64,000 bases of DNA from Sphingomonas metalli (GCF_014641735.1 NZ_BMIH01000001.1:707001-771000), one strand, 5' to 3'; counted from the stretch's first letter, positions 28,774 through 38,150 are shown. Notes: generated by a model not told the origin, from the sequence alone. Numbers and translations are program-made.

Positions 28774-29944
28774 TGAAGCCGGCCGCGTCGCGCTGGTCGT
28801 ATGCGCCCTGATCGTCCTCGAAGGTGACGACCTTTTCCGAATAGAGGCTGTGCGGCGACTTGCGGCCCGTCACGATGACATTGCCCTTGTAGAGCTTGAG
28901 CCGGACGGTGCCGGCCACCTTCTCCTGGCTGTAGTCGACCGCCGCCTGCAGCATCTCGCGCTCGGGCGAGAACCAGAAGCCGTTATAGACCAGCTCGGCA
29001 TAGCGCGGCGCCAGCTCGTCCTTCAGATGCGCCGCGCCGCGGTCGAGCGTGATCTGCTCGATGCCGCGATGGGCGAGCGCATAGATGGTGCCGCCCGGCG
29101 TCTCGTACATGCCGCGGCTCTTCATGCCGACGAAGCGGTTCTCGACCAGATCGAGCCGGCCGATGCCGTGCTTGCGGCCCAGCTCGTTGAGCGCCGCGAG
29201 CAGCGTCGCCGGGCTCATCGCCTCGCCGTTCAGCGCGACGCCGTCGCCGCGTTCGAAGTCGATCGTGATCGTCTCCGGGCTGTCGGGCGCGTCCTCCGGG
29301 TTGACGGTGCGCGAATAGACGTAATCGGGCACCTCGTCCCACGGATCCTCGAGCACCTTGCCCTCGGACGAGGTGTGGAGAAGGTTGGCGTCGGTCGAGA
29401 AGGGCGCCTCGCCGCGCTTGTCCTTGCTGACCGGGATCTGGTGCGATTCGGCGAACTCGATCAGCTTCGTGCGGCTGGTCAGGTCCCACTCGCGCCACGG
29501 CGCGATGACCTTGATGTCGGGGTTGAGCGCGTAATAGCCGAGTTCGAAGCGGACCTGGTCGTTGCCCTTGCCCGTCGCGCCATGGGCGACCGCATCGGCG
29601 CCGACGGCCTTGGCGATCTCGATCTGGCGCTTGGCGATCAGCGGCCGCGCGATCGAGGTACCGAGCAGATACAGCCCCTCGTACAGGGCGTTGGCGCGCA
29701 TCATCGGGAAGACGTAATCGCGCACGAACTCTTCGCGCAGATCGTCGATGAAGATGTTCTCGGGCTTCACGCCCATCAGCTCGGCCTTGGCGCGGGCCGG
29801 CTCCAGTTCCTCGCCCTGGCCGAGATCGGCGGTGAAGGTGACCACCTCGCAGCCATAATGCTGCTGCAGCCACTTCAGGATGACGCTGGTGTCGAGGCCG
29901 CCCGAATAGGCCAGCACGACCTTCTTGATGGAGGTGTCGCTCAT
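28721..29944 (-). CDS. argG: Argininosuccinate synthase
   Basis: This 407-residue enzyme joins citrulline and aspartate using ATP, the penultimate step of arginine synthesis. The ATP P-loop [11 protein letters not shown] is near the N-terminus, followed by [27 protein letters not shown] (citrulline/aspartate site) and APWREWDL. The C-terminal part keeps [26 protein letters not shown] at its start. Length is normal for the type I enzyme. argH is not adjacent, and the gene stands alone. Confidence 0.97.
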   Translation of the reverse strand: MSDTSIKKVVLAYSGGLDTSVILKWLQQHYGCEVVTFTADLGQGEELEPARAKAELMGVKPENIFIDDLREEFVRDYVFPMMRANALYEGLYLLGTSIARPLIAKRQIEIAKAVGADAVAHGATGKGNDQVRFELGYYALNPDIKVIAPWREWDLTSRTKLIEFAESHQIPVSKDKRGEAPFSTDANLLHTSSEGKVLEDPWDEVPDYVYSRTVNPEDAPDSPETITIDFERGDGVALNGEAMSPATLLAALNELGRKHGIGRLDLVENRFVGMKSRGMYETPGGTIYALAHRGIEQITLDRGAAHLKDELAPRYAELVYNGFWFSPEREMLQAAVDYSQEKVAGTVRLKLYKGNVIVTGRKSPHSLYSEKVVTFEDDQGAYDQRDAAGFIKLNALRLRLLGRRDRG

Positions 29945-30034
29945 GGCCCGCGCCCCTATGCGCTGGCGCGCGGCGGTGCAACGGGGTTCGTGCGTTCAGC
30001 CGCGGTGCAGGCGGGTTTGACTAGCCGCGGGCGC

Positions 30035-30430
30035 ATGACCCGCCTTCTTCCCGCCGGCGCGCTGATCGTCGCCGCCCTCCTCCCCGCCGCCGCCAGCGCG
30101 CAGGAGACCCGCGCCTCCGCCGCCGCCAAGTTCAGCCGCGAATTCGCCGCCTCCGACACCAACAAGGACGGCAGCCTGTCGCGCGCCGAGGTGAAGGCGC
30201 GGATCGGGCAGATGGGGTCCGGCGCGAAGAAGATCGATCCGGTCCATGCCGAGCGGCTGGCCGGCCTGTGGTTCGACCGGGCGGACACCAACAAGGACGG
30301 CAAGGTGACCGAGGCGGAGGCGCAGGCGCTGCTCTCGGCGACCTTCGCGAAATATGACGCCGACCGGAACGGGAAGATCGGGGCTGCGGAGAAGAGCGCG
30401 GCGAAGAAGGGCGTCGCCGCGGGGCGGTAG
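30035..30430 (+). CDS. Exported EF-hand calcium-binding protein
   Basis: This is a 131-residue protein with a signal peptide (MTRLLPAGALIVAALLPAAASA). Three EF-hand loops follow: DTNKDGSLSRAE, DTNKDGKVTEAE and DADRNGKIGAAE, each with Asp or Asn at loop positions 1, 3 and 5 and a terminal Glu. It should bind Ca2+ in the periplasm; the partner is unknown. The start at ATG 30035 is set by the signal peptide, though the frame is open far upstream opposite argG. Confidence 0.88.
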   Translation: MTRLLPAGALIVAALLPAAASAQETRASAAAKFSREFAASDTNKDGSLSRAEVKARIGQMGSGAKKIDPVHAERLAGLWFDRADTNKDGKVTEAEAQALLSATFAKYDADRNGKIGAAEKSAAKKGVAAGR

Positions 30431-30445
30431 GGTTCCGGCCTTACC

Positions 30446-31699
30446 TCATCCTCCCCCTTGCGGGGGCGGATAGGCTTGGCCCCGCAACCGGGCCTCGGCC
30501 TCGCCGATATAGTCCCGCGTCAGCGGCACCGCGCGGCGGCTCTTCGACAGCTGCACCTGATAGTTGCACATCCCCCCCGTCCGGAACGCCTCCGCCGCGC
30601 CGGCGAGATAGAAGGTCCAGAGCCGGTAGAAGCGCTCGTCGTAGAGCGCGACGATCGCGTCCTTCGCCGCGACGGTGCGGTCGTACCAATGGTCGATCGT
30701 CATGGCATAATGGACGCGCAACACCTCGAAATCGGTGGGGAAGAGGCGTGTGCCCTCATAGCCGCGAACGATCTCCGACAGCGCGGGGTTGTAGCCGCCG
30801 GGGAAGATATATTTGGTGGTGAAGCTGTCGGTCACCCCCGGCCCGCCCATCCGGCCGATCGTGTGGAGCAGCATCACCCCCTCGTCGGCCAGCAACTCGC
30901 GACATTTGCGAAAGAAGGTGCCGTAGTGCGCCGGCCCGACATGCTCGAACATGCCGACCGAGACGATCCGGTCGAACTGGCCCGTCACGGCGCGATAGTC
31001 GATCAGCTCGAAGCGCACCCTGTCGGCGACGCCCGCTTCCTCGGCGCGGCGGCGGGCGACCTTGAGCTGCTCTTCGGACAGGGTGACGCCCAGCACCTCC
31101 GCGCCGGTCTTGGCATGGATATAGAGCGCCATCCCGCCCCAGCCGCAGCCGATATCGAGCACGCGCATCCCCGGCTCGATCAGCAGTTTGGCGACGATAT
31201 GCGCCTTCTTGTCCGCCTGCGCCTGTTCGAGGCCGTTGGCCGGATCGGTGAAATAGGCGCAGCTATATTGCCGGTCGGCGTCGAGGAAGAGGGCGTAGAG
31301 CCGGTCCGACAGGTCATAGTGATGCGCGACGTTGCGCTTGGACCGGCGCGCCATGTTGATCCGGTCGACCCGGTGGATCAGCTGGCCGGCGAGGCGGATC
31401 GGCATGGAAGGGCGCAGGCCGCCGCCCCGCTCCCACGGGCTGTTGCCCTTCAAGAGGTTGACGAGATCGCGGACGTCGCCCTGCTCGATCACCAGCTTGC
31501 CGTCCATGAACGCCTCCGCCGCACCCAATGCGGGGTGGCGGACGATGCGGCCGGCGACGCCCGGCTCGGTGAAGCGGATGGCGACGGTGGGAAAGGCCGG
31601 ATCGGGGGTGCCGAAGTCTATCGTGCGGCTGTCGGCATGGGTCAGGGTGAGCCGGCCGCGGCGGACCTGGCGGGCGAGGAAGGTATCGATAAGCGCCAT
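30446..31699 (-). CDS. cfa: Cyclopropane-fatty-acyl-phospholipid synthase
   Basis: This 417-residue SAM-dependent enzyme adds a methylene group to unsaturated acyl chains of membrane phospholipids. The SAM motif is VLDIGCGWGGMALYIH. Typical segments are AHHYDLSDRLYALFLDADRQYSCAYF, EEQLKVARRRAEE, SVGMFEHVGPAHYGTFF and the substrate-site TKYIFPGGYNP. The N-terminal domain carries AAEAFMDGKLVIEQGDVRDL. The protein ends in a proline/glycine tail. The molybdopterin oxidoreductase gene starts upstream on the same strand with a 33-nt gap. Confidence 0.93.
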   Translation of the reverse strand: MALIDTFLARQVRRGRLTLTHADSRTIDFGTPDPAFPTVAIRFTEPGVAGRIVRHPALGAAEAFMDGKLVIEQGDVRDLVNLLKGNSPWERGGGLRPSMPIRLAGQLIHRVDRINMARRSKRNVAHHYDLSDRLYALFLDADRQYSCAYFTDPANGLEQAQADKKAHIVAKLLIEPGMRVLDIGCGWGGMALYIHAKTGAEVLGVTLSEEQLKVARRRAEEAGVADRVRFELIDYRAVTGQFDRIVSVGMFEHVGPAHYGTFFRKCRELLADEGVMLLHTIGRMGGPGVTDSFTTKYIFPGGYNPALSEIVRGYEGTRLFPTDFEVLRVHYAMTIDHWYDRTVAAKDAIVALYDERFYRLWTFYLAGAAEAFRTGGMCNYQVQLSKSRRAVPLTRDYIGEAEARLRGQAYPPPQGGG

Positions 31700-31732
31700 G
31701 CGCGCGGGTGCTACTCCGCAGCGGCGTGCGAT

Positions 31733-32476
31733 TCAAATGCCAGCATACCAGTCATAATCGACATTATCCTCCCAATAGCCGCCGCGCCCCTTGCCGATCC
31801 CGGCAAGGCTGGCGACGGCATCGAGGCGCATCAGATATTTGGCGTGCTTGTAGCCCAGCTGCCGCTCGACGCGCAGCCGGCAGGGCGCGCCATGCGCCAC
31901 GTCGAGCGGGCGGCCGTTCATCGCCCAGGCGAGGATCGTCTGCGGGTGGAAGGCGTCGACCATGTCGATCGACTCGTAATAGGGCGCGCCGCCATAGAGG
32001 TCGGCACAGGTGAAGACGATGTAGCGCGCGGCGGGGCGTACGCCGGCGGCCTTCAGCACATTGCCCAGCATCGGCCCGGTCCACTGGCCGATCGCGCTCC
32101 ACCCCTCGACACAGTCATGCCGGGTGATCTGGCTGCGATTGGGCATCCCGCGCAGGTCGGCGAGCGACAGGCGCAGCGGCCGCGCGACGAGGCCGCCGAC
32201 CTCCAGCCGCCAGTCGGCGAAGCGCGCGTCCGCCAGTGCGCGATAGGCGTCGGTGCCGGGATCGCGGGTGCCGTTCGAACGGAAGACGGGCGACATCTGC
32301 TCGGGCCGGAACTCGGGCGCGAGTGCGGCGCGATCGGTCAGCGCGCGTTGCAGCCCCTTCTGCATGTCCTCGCCCGCGAACAGGATGCGCCGTGCCGCGG
32401 GGATCTGCACCACCCGGTCGCAACCCGCGAGGAGCAGCCCCGCCCCGCCGGTCAGTATGCCTCGCCGGCCGATCAT
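31733..32476 (-). CDS. MsrP/YedY-like molybdopterin oxidoreductase, predicted lipoprotein
   Basis: This 247-residue protein has the sulfite-oxidase-type molybdopterin fold, with the Mo-coordinating Cys in SQITRHDCVEGW and MPNRSQIT before it. IVFTCADLYGGAPYYESIDM and HGAPCRLRVERQLGYKHAKYLM follow. The N-terminus MIGRRGILTGGAGLLLAGC combines twin arginines with a lipobox ending in Cys19, suggesting Tat export and lipid anchoring. MsrP reduces protein methionine sulfoxides; relatives differ in substrate. The cytochrome b gene directly upstream overlaps by 4 nt and should pass electrons to it, as MsrQ does for MsrP. Confidence 0.85.
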   Translation of the reverse strand: MIGRRGILTGGAGLLLAGCDRVVQIPAARRILFAGEDMQKGLQRALTDRAALAPEFRPEQMSPVFRSNGTRDPGTDAYRALADARFADWRLEVGGLVARPLRLSLADLRGMPNRSQITRHDCVEGWSAIGQWTGPMLGNVLKAAGVRPAARYIVFTCADLYGGAPYYESIDMVDAFHPQTILAWAMNGRPLDVAHGAPCRLRVERQLGYKHAKYLMRLDAVASLAGIGKGRGGYWEDNVDYDWYAGI

Positions 32477-33180
32477 TCGGGCACCCGCCACCAGCCGGTC
32501 AGCATCGACCGGACCTCGTTGACCGGCCCTGCGAGGATGACCAGCGCGAGATGGACGATGGTGAAGATCGCGATGCCGGTCGCGCAGAGGAAATGGATCG
32601 ACCGCGCCGACTGCCGCCCGCCCAGCACCTCCAGCACCCAGGGCCAGGCCGCGTTCATCCCCGGCGACAGCGCGATGCCGGTCAGGATCGCGAGCGGCAG
32701 CGCGACGAAGAGGATGAGGATGTAGGAGAGTTTCTGGAAGAGGTTGTACTCGCGCGGCCGCTCCGGATCGTGGAAGCGCAGGTTCCAGTGCGCCTTGAGG
32801 TCGGCAAGGAAATGCGCCCCGCTCAGCTCGCGCCGGCGCAGCCTGAGGTCGCGCGCGAAATGGCGGTTGGCGAGGCTCCAGAGCATGTAGCCGAGCAGGC
32901 CGAAGCCGAGCACCAGCGCGAAGAACAGGTGCCAGCGGCGCGAGATGGCGAGATTGTAGCTCGCCGGGATGGTGATCCAGGCGGGAAAGCGCGGCAGCTG
33001 GAGCCAGGCCGGATCGAAATTGGCGCCGTAGCGTCCCCAATAGAGCCGCGGATGCGCGTTGGAAATGCCGAGGCCGGAGCCGAGCAGCACGAAGATCGCG
33101 ACCGCATTCACCCAATGCCAGATCCGCGTCGCCAGCGCGTGGCGGCGAACGGCGGTGCCGGGGGGAACGGGGCCTTCCAT
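32473..33180 (-). CDS. Cytochrome b561-type membrane subunit
   Basis: This 235-residue protein has four to five transmembrane helices with His residues at haem-ligand positions: TRIWHWVNAVAIF, SRRWHLFFALVLG, RSIHFLCATG and TIVHLALVIL. This is the pattern of Ni/Fe-hydrogenase and formate-dehydrogenase type cytochrome b (thiosulfate reductase cytochrome b-like). It probably carries quinol electrons to the downstream molybdopterin protein, with which it overlaps by 4 nt. It is a different family from MsrQ/YedZ, so the pair is not the standard MsrPQ system. Confidence 0.85.
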   Translation of the reverse strand: MEGPVPPGTAVRRHALATRIWHWVNAVAIFVLLGSGLGISNAHPRLYWGRYGANFDPAWLQLPRFPAWITIPASYNLAISRRWHLFFALVLGFGLLGYMLWSLANRHFARDLRLRRRELSGAHFLADLKAHWNLRFHDPERPREYNLFQKLSYILILFVALPLAILTGIALSPGMNAAWPWVLEVLGGRQSARSIHFLCATGIAIFTIVHLALVILAGPVNEVRSMLTGWWRVPE

Positions 33181-33242
33181 AAACCTGTGTTTAGCCGCGC
33201 TTTTCGGGAACGTCGATCCGGCTCGCGTGGCGCTCCCGATCC

Positions 33243-33320
33243 GTCATCCCGGCGCAGGCCGGGATCTTCGGCAAGTGAAGCGAATCAGCCGGGAAAGGCC
33301 CCAGCCTGCGCTGGGGCGAC
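33243..33320. repeat. Interspersed hairpin repeat, family C
   Basis: It opens GTCATCCCGGCGCAGGCCGGG and closes GGCCCCAGCCTGCGCTGGGGCGAC, two stem-loops about 35 bp apart. It is related to copies at 39990 and 45844. It lies after the TauE-type gene. Confidence 0.7.
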
Positions 33321-33336
33321 GATCCTTTGTAATCCC

Positions 33337-34095
33337 TCACCCGTAGGCCCGCACGAAGAACACGGCCGTCGTCCCCGCCGTCACCAGCAGCGTCCACCAG
33401 CGTACCGCCGCCGCGGGCAGCCGCTTGCCGACCACCGCGCCCAGCCAGCCACCGACGAGCCCGCCCGCGAGCATCGGCAGACAGGCATCCCAGCGGACCA
33501 TGCCGACCGCGACGAAGACGATGGCGGCGGCGAAATTGGCGGTCGCCAGCATCAGCGTGCGCGGCGCGAACATGGTGCGCGGGGTTTCCCCGGCGAGCAG
33601 GCCATAGGTGGCGGTGGTCATGATCCCGACGCCGCCGCCGAAATAGCCGCCATAGGTGCCCAGCACCGCCTGCGCGATCATCAGCGCCGTCGGCCCGATC
33701 GTCACCCGCTCGCCGAGCCACCTCCCCAGCCGCGGGCCGACCGCGATGGCGAGGAAGGCGACCAGCAACAGCCAGGGCACGATCACGTCGAACGCCCGGC
33801 CCGGCGTCGCGACGAGCAGCACGCTGCCCGCCAGCCCGCCGATGAACGTGATCCCCGCCAGCACCCGCACGGAGACCGCGCCGACCGGGCGCAGCTCGCC
33901 GCGAAAGCTCCAGGCGCTCGCCCAGGCGCCCGGCATCAGCGCGAGGTTGGAGGTGGCGTTGGCGACATTCGCCGGCGTGCCGATCGCCAGCAGCGCCGGC
34001 ATGGTCGCGAAGGTGCCGCCGCCGGCGAGCGCATTCATCGCCCCGCCGAAGACGCCGGCCGTGGCGGACAGGGCGATGGCGGCAGCGTCGGTCAT
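33337..34095 (-). CDS. TSUP-family permease (TauE/SafE)
   Basis: This 252-residue membrane protein has about eight hydrophobic helices in two halves. The first motif is GVFGGAMNALAGGGTFATMP with NATSNLALMPG. The repeated half has AVLGTYGGYFGGGVGIM and ATANFAAAIVF. TSUP proteins export or import sulfur-containing or other small organic anions; the substrate is unknown. I start at ATG 34095 (MTDAAAIALSA). The open frame continues upstream as low-complexity basic sequence and was not used. Confidence 0.88.
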   Translation of the reverse strand: MTDAAAIALSATAGVFGGAMNALAGGGTFATMPALLAIGTPANVANATSNLALMPGAWASAWSFRGELRPVGAVSVRVLAGITFIGGLAGSVLLVATPGRAFDVIVPWLLLVAFLAIAVGPRLGRWLGERVTIGPTALMIAQAVLGTYGGYFGGGVGIMTTATYGLLAGETPRTMFAPRTLMLATANFAAAIVFVAVGMVRWDACLPMLAGGLVGGWLGAVVGKRLPAAAVRWWTLLVTAGTTAVFFVRAYG

Positions 34096-34143
34096 CCGCG
34101 CGGCTGTAGGAGGGAATGGGCGCGAGGGGAACGAGACACTTCC

Positions 34144-34165
34144 TCCTCCCCCGCAAGGGGGAGGA
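34144..34165 (-). terminator. Hairpin terminator after rlmN
   Basis: A perfect 9-bp stem (TCCTCCCCC at 34144-34152, GGGGGAGGA at 34157-34165) with a GCAA tetraloop lies 12 nt past the rlmN stop. There is no clear T run. Confidence 0.6.
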
Positions 34166-34177
34166 TCAATGGGGTGT

Positions 34178-35386
34178 CTACGCCGCCGCCACGGCCTCAG
34201 CCGCCGCAGCCTCGCGATCCCGCTCCGCCCGGCTCTTCTTCTCCGCCGCCGTCTTGAGCTGGCCGCACGCCGCGTCGATGTCGCGGCCGCGCGGGCGGCG
34301 GACCGGGGCGGAGATGCCGCCCTCGAAGACGATACGCGAGAAGGACGCGATCCGCTCCGGCGTCGAACATTCGTACGCCGCACCCGGCCAGGGATTGAAC
34401 GGGATCAGGTTCACCTTCGCCGGCAGCCGGTAATGGCGCAGCAGCCGCACCAGCTCGTGCGCATCGGCGTCGGAGTCGTTCTTGTCCTTCAGCATCACAT
34501 ATTCGAAGGTGATGCGCCGCGCATTGTTCGCGCCGGGATAGTCGGCACAGGCCTGGAGCAGCTCGTCGATCCCGTATTTCCGGTTGAGCGGCACGATCTC
34601 GTCGCGCACCTCCTTGGTCACGGCATGGAGCGAAACGGCGAGATTGACGCCGATCTCCTCGCCCGCGCGCGCCATCATCGGCACGACGCCGCTGGTCGAC
34701 AGGGTGATGCGCCGGCGCGACAGGGCTAGGCCGTCGCCGTCCATCACCAGCTTCAGCGCGTCGCGGACATGGTCGAAATTATAGAGCGGCTCGCCCATTC
34801 CCATCATCACGATGTTGGTGAGCAGCCGCCCCTCGGGCTGGCTGGGCCATTCGCCGAGGCCATCGCGCGCCAGCATCACCTGCCCCACGATCTCGCCCGG
34901 CGTGAGATTGCGGACGAGGCGCATCGTGCCGGTGTGGCAGAAGGTGCAGTTGAGCGTGCAGCCGACCTGGCTCGACACGCACAGCGTCCCGCGATCGGCA
35001 TCGGGGATGAACACCATCTCGTAATCATGCCCGTCGGGCGAGCGGAGCAGCCATTTGCGCGTGCCGTCGGTCGAGACCTGCGCCTCCACCACCTCCGGCC
35101 GGCCGATGACGAAGCGCTCGGCCAGCCACGGATGCTGCGCCTTGGAGATGTCGGTCATCTGGGCGAATTCGGTGGCGCCGCGATTGTAGAGCCAGTGCCA
35201 GATCTGCTTGGCGCGCAGCTTGGCCTGTTTGGGCTCCAGCCCGGCATCGGCCAGCGTCTCGCGCAGCGCGTCCTTGGGCAGGCCGATCAGGTCGATGCGC
35301 CCGTCGGGCCGCAGGCTGGGCGCGCGCGGCACGGGCACGGGATCGACATGGCCCGGAATGGGCATCAGGTTCGCGGCTGTCTGCAT
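34178..35386 (-). CDS. rlmN: 23S rRNA/tRNA adenine-C2 methyltransferase RlmN
   Basis: This 402-residue radical-SAM enzyme methylates A2503 of 23S rRNA and A37 of some tRNAs. The 4Fe-4S motif CTLNCTFC follows TLCVSSQVG. Upstream is the substrate domain [24 protein letters not shown]; downstream are [21 protein letters not shown] and [29 protein letters not shown] carries the catalytic Cys. I start at ATG 35386 ([12 protein letters not shown]); an ATG at 35422 would add 12 residues. The C-terminus is a charged tail ([19 protein letters not shown]). Confidence 0.94.
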   Translation of the reverse strand: MQTAANLMPIPGHVDPVPVPRAPSLRPDGRIDLIGLPKDALRETLADAGLEPKQAKLRAKQIWHWLYNRGATEFAQMTDISKAQHPWLAERFVIGRPEVVEAQVSTDGTRKWLLRSPDGHDYEMVFIPDADRGTLCVSSQVGCTLNCTFCHTGTMRLVRNLTPGEIVGQVMLARDGLGEWPSQPEGRLLTNIVMMGMGEPLYNFDHVRDALKLVMDGDGLALSRRRITLSTSGVVPMMARAGEEIGVNLAVSLHAVTKEVRDEIVPLNRKYGIDELLQACADYPGANNARRITFEYVMLKDKNDSDADAHELVRLLRHYRLPAKVNLIPFNPWPGAAYECSTPERIASFSRIVFEGGISAPVRRPRGRDIDAACGQLKTAAEKKSRAERDREAAAAEAVAAA

Positions 35387-35439
35387 CGCGCGCACATAGC
35401 GTATCCGGCCGCCTTTTTCCATGGCCCGTCCGGCGGGGA

Positions 35440-35946
35440 TCAGCGCAGGGCGGAGCAGGCGAGCGCGGCGGCGTCCATCGCGGTGGCGGCGCCGGTCAGC
35501 GCATAGGTATCGGCAAAGGCGCGGCCGGTATTCGCCACCGTCTCCACGCTCATGCTCCGCCCGGCGCGCAGCGCGGCGGCGATCGCGCGATCGCTGGCGG
35601 CATCGGCGGCGAACGCGTCGCTCCCCTGCCCCGCCAGCCGGAACCGTCGCTCCCCGACGCTGAGCGTCACCGCCGCGCCCGGCCGCATCGGCCGGCTGAG
35701 CCGGACGTGGAGCGAGGAGCGCAGCCCCTTGGCGGGCCAGTTGGCGATGCTGGCGAAGGGCTGGCCGACCCGCGCCCCGCCGCCCGGCTCCAGATAGCGC
35801 TGCGGCTGGGCGATGGCGTAGCAGACCTCCGCATCGCGAAAGGCCGCCCAGCTCCGATAGACGCCCAGCGTGTCGCGAGCCGCCGCCGGACCCGCCGCGA
35901 GCAGCGCTGGAATTGCCAGGAACGAAGTGGCGCGGCCCCGTGTCAC
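35440..35946 (-). CDS. IalB-like (invasion-associated locus B) periplasmic protein
   Basis: This 168-residue exported protein has a signal peptide ([22 protein letters not shown]) and the IalB-type start [21 protein letters not shown]. Basic and small-residue strands follow ([16 protein letters not shown]) with a C-terminal Cys in ALACSAL, likely paired with the first Cys. The start is GTG 35946 with CAGGAG 6 nt upstream, better than a TTG 36 nt further up. The family was named from Bartonella but is common in free-living alphaproteobacteria; its function is unclear. Confidence 0.75.
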   Translation of the reverse strand: MTRGRATSFLAIPALLAAGPAAARDTLGVYRSWAAFRDAEVCYAIAQPQRYLEPGGGARVGQPFASIANWPAKGLRSSLHVRLSRPMRPGAAVTLSVGERRFRLAGQGSDAFAADAASDRAIAAALRAGRSMSVETVANTGRAFADTYALTGAATAMDAAALACSALR

Positions 35947-36093
35947 CCGGCGCTCCTGCGCTGCGCTGTGGCCCGCTGGCAACAGCTTTTCGCGTTTAGC
36001 TGAGGTTCATGCAGCCTCTCCGCATCCGGTTCATTGGGCGCCTGCATCATGCGGCTGCGGCCGCGGATGCGATGAAGAATCGGAGTGTTTTCT

Positions 36094-36750
36094 ATGCGTA
36101 AGATGTTTGTCGCCCTGTCGATCGCCACCGCCGCGAGCGCGATTCCCGCCGCCGCCCAGTCGGTCGACCCCGTCTTCACCGGCCCGCGGATCGAGGGCAC
36201 GATCGGCTGGGACAATCTGAAGGCCGGCAGCAGCACCGACGTGCCGAACGGCGGCGACCGCCAGTCGACCGACGGCTTCCTCTACGGCGTGGGCATCGGC
36301 TACGACCTGGCGGTCGGCGGCGTGGTGGTCGGCGCCGAGGCGGAGCTGAGCGACTCGACCGCCAAGACCGGCCGGCGCAGCTACACCCAGGATTTCGGCT
36401 ACGGCCGCGTCAATGCGGGCCGCGACATCTATGTCGGCGCGCGCGCCGGTATCGAGGCGCTGCCGGGCACGCTGGTCTACGTGAAGGGCGGCTACACCAA
36501 CGCGCGGCTCAACGTGCTGGCCGGCAACACCAACAACACCGAGACCGATACGAACTTCAACCTGGACGGCTGGCGGATCGGTGCGGGCGCCGAGCATGCG
36601 CTCAGCCCCAACAGCTTCGTGAAGGTCGAGTATCGCTATTCTAACTACAACCGCGCCAACATCCGGTACCCGGACGGCGCGAGCACGGGTCGCTTCGACG
36701 TCGATACCGACCGGCACCAGATCACCGCGAGCTACGGCTTCCGGTTCTGA
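36094..36750 (+). CDS. Outer-membrane beta-barrel protein
   Basis: This 218-residue protein has a signal peptide (MRKMFVALSIATAASAIPAAAQ). An eight-stranded OmpA/OmpX-like barrel follows, seen as alternating strands such as GPRIEGTIGWDNL, GFLYGVGIGYDLAV, GVVVGAEAELSDS, DIYVGARAGIEAL, LVYVKGGYTNARL and SFVKVEYRYSNY. It ends in an outer-membrane type C-terminal strand ITASYGFRF with terminal Phe, which the BAM complex recognises. GGAG lies 12 nt before ATG 36094. Porin or structural role cannot be told apart. Strong hairpins follow the gene. Confidence 0.9.
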   Translation: MRKMFVALSIATAASAIPAAAQSVDPVFTGPRIEGTIGWDNLKAGSSTDVPNGGDRQSTDGFLYGVGIGYDLAVGGVVVGAEAELSDSTAKTGRRSYTQDFGYGRVNAGRDIYVGARAGIEALPGTLVYVKGGYTNARLNVLAGNTNNTETDTNFNLDGWRIGAGAEHALSPNSFVKVEYRYSNYNRANIRYPDGASTGRFDVDTDRHQITASYGFRF

Positions 36751-36789
36751 GTGTCCCGGGCCGTACGCGCAAAGGCGCGTGCGGCATCC

Positions 36790-36867
36790 GGCACCAGCCC
36801 GCTCCCCCACCCGACCGCCCACAGAGTGTCCTTGATGGGCGGTCGGGTGGGGGAGCGGGCCGGTGCC
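36790..36867. repeat. Very long near-perfect hairpin after the outer-membrane gene
   Basis: Two 32-nt arms (36790-36821 and 36836-36867) pair with one mismatch around a 14-nt loop. The arms include GCCCGCTCCCCCACCCGACC. The stem is far longer than a normal terminator. It lies 40 nt past the stop of the barrel gene and 160 nt before dnaN. Confidence 0.85.
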
Positions 36868-36869
36868 GC

Positions 36870-36891
36870 GAACCGCGCTATAGCGCGGTTC
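36870..36891. repeat. Perfect 22-bp palindrome
   Basis: GAACCGCGCTA and its exact complement meet without a loop (36870-36880, 36881-36891), directly after the long hairpin. It could be a protein-binding site or a cruciform; no known consensus is recognised. Confidence 0.6.
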
Positions 36892-36938
36892 CCAGGGAGG
36901 GCAGCTCTTCACGGTCCGTTTACCACCGGGGCCCGAGG

Positions 36939-36968
36939 GGGGCCGGGGCGCTTGCTCCGGCCCCTTTT
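36939..36968 (+). terminator. Rho-independent terminator before dnaN
   Basis: An 8-bp stem (GGGGCCGG 36939-36946, CCGGCCCC 36957-36964) is followed by TTTT (36965-36968). It would stop transcription from the barrel gene and insulate dnaN. Confidence 0.7.
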
Positions 36969-37026
36969 CCGTGGGTAGGAACAGGCAAGACATGCCGCCG
37001 GAATCACCGGGGGCCAGGGGATTCGC

Positions 37027-38145
37027 ATGAAGGCCACGATCGAACGCGCCACGCTGCTCAAGGGGCTCAGCCACGTCCAGTCGGTGGTGGAGCGGCGCAA
37101 CACCATCCCCATCCTGTCCAACGTGCTGATCGAGGCGACCGCCGAAGGCGCGCTGAAGCTGATGGCGACCGATCTCGACCTGCAGATCAACGAGTCGGTC
37201 CAGGCCGCGGTGGACCAGCCGGGCTCGACCACCGTGTCCGCGCACACGCTGTTCGACATCGCGCGCAAGCTGCCGGAAGGCAGCCAGGTGCAGCTCACCG
37301 CCGCCGACGGGCGCATGACGATCGTTGCCGGCCGCGCGCGCTTCAGCCTCGGCACGCTGCCGCGCGACGACTTCCCGGTCATTGCCGAGGGCGAGCTGCC
37401 GACCACGTTCGAGCTGCCCGCCGAGACGCTGAAGCAGATCATCGACAAGACTCGCTTCGCCATCTCGACGGAAGAGACCCGCTATTATCTCAACGGCATC
37501 TTCCTGCACGTCGCCGGCGGCGACGGGTCGGACCCGGTGCTGAAGGCGGCGGCGACCGACGGCCATCGCCTCGCCCGCGTCACCATGCCGCGTCCCGAGG
37601 GCGCCGAGGGAATGCCCGACGTGATCGTGCCGCGCAAATGCGTCGGCGAACTCAGGAAGCTGCTCGACGAGGTGGACGGATCGGTCGGTGTGTCGCTGTC
37701 GGGCACCAAGATCCGCTTCGACCTGGGCCGCGCGATCCTGACGTCGAAGCTGATCGACGGCACCTTCCCCGATTATTCGCGGGTGATCCCGACCGGCAAC
37801 GACAAGATCCTGAAGCTCGACCCCAAGAGCTTTATGGAGGGTGTCGACCGCGTCTCGACCATCGCGACCGAGAAGACCCGCGCGGTGAAGATGGCGCTGG
37901 ACCGCGACCGCATCACCCTGTCGGTGACCAGCCCCGAAAACGGCACCGCCGCCGAGGAAGTGCCGGGCGAGTACACCGCCTCGGGGTTCGAGATCGGCTT
38001 CAACAGCCGCTATCTGCTCGACATCCTCGCCCAGATCGACGGCGATCTGGTGGAGGTTCACCTCGCCGACGCCAGCGCCCCGACGCTGATCCGCGAGAAC
38101 GACAAGAGCCCGGCGCTCTATGTGCTGATGCCGATGCGGGTGTGA
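37027..38145 (+). CDS. dnaN: DNA polymerase III beta subunit (sliding clamp)
   Basis: This 372-residue ring subunit tethers DNA polymerase III to DNA. The N-terminus MKATIERATLLKGLSHVQSVVERRNTIPIL is followed by SNVLIEAT, the three-domain repeat pattern, ARKLPEGSQVQL, TRYYLNGIFLH, ATDGHRLA and the C-terminal NDKSPALYVLMPMRV that forms the protein-binding pocket. Length is typical. It is followed by a MazE/MazF-like pair and then recF and gyrB, so the classic dnaN-recF-gyrB order is kept with an insertion. dnaA is not in the window. Confidence 0.97.
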   Translation: MKATIERATLLKGLSHVQSVVERRNTIPILSNVLIEATAEGALKLMATDLDLQINESVQAAVDQPGSTTVSAHTLFDIARKLPEGSQVQLTAADGRMTIVAGRARFSLGTLPRDDFPVIAEGELPTTFELPAETLKQIIDKTRFAISTEETRYYLNGIFLHVAGGDGSDPVLKAAATDGHRLARVTMPRPEGAEGMPDVIVPRKCVGELRKLLDEVDGSVGVSLSGTKIRFDLGRAILTSKLIDGTFPDYSRVIPTGNDKILKLDPKSFMEGVDRVSTIATEKTRAVKMALDRDRITLSVTSPENGTAAEEVPGEYTASGFEIGFNSRYLLDILAQIDGDLVEVHLADASAPTLIRENDKSPALYVLMPMRV

Positions 38146-38150
38146 CTGTT

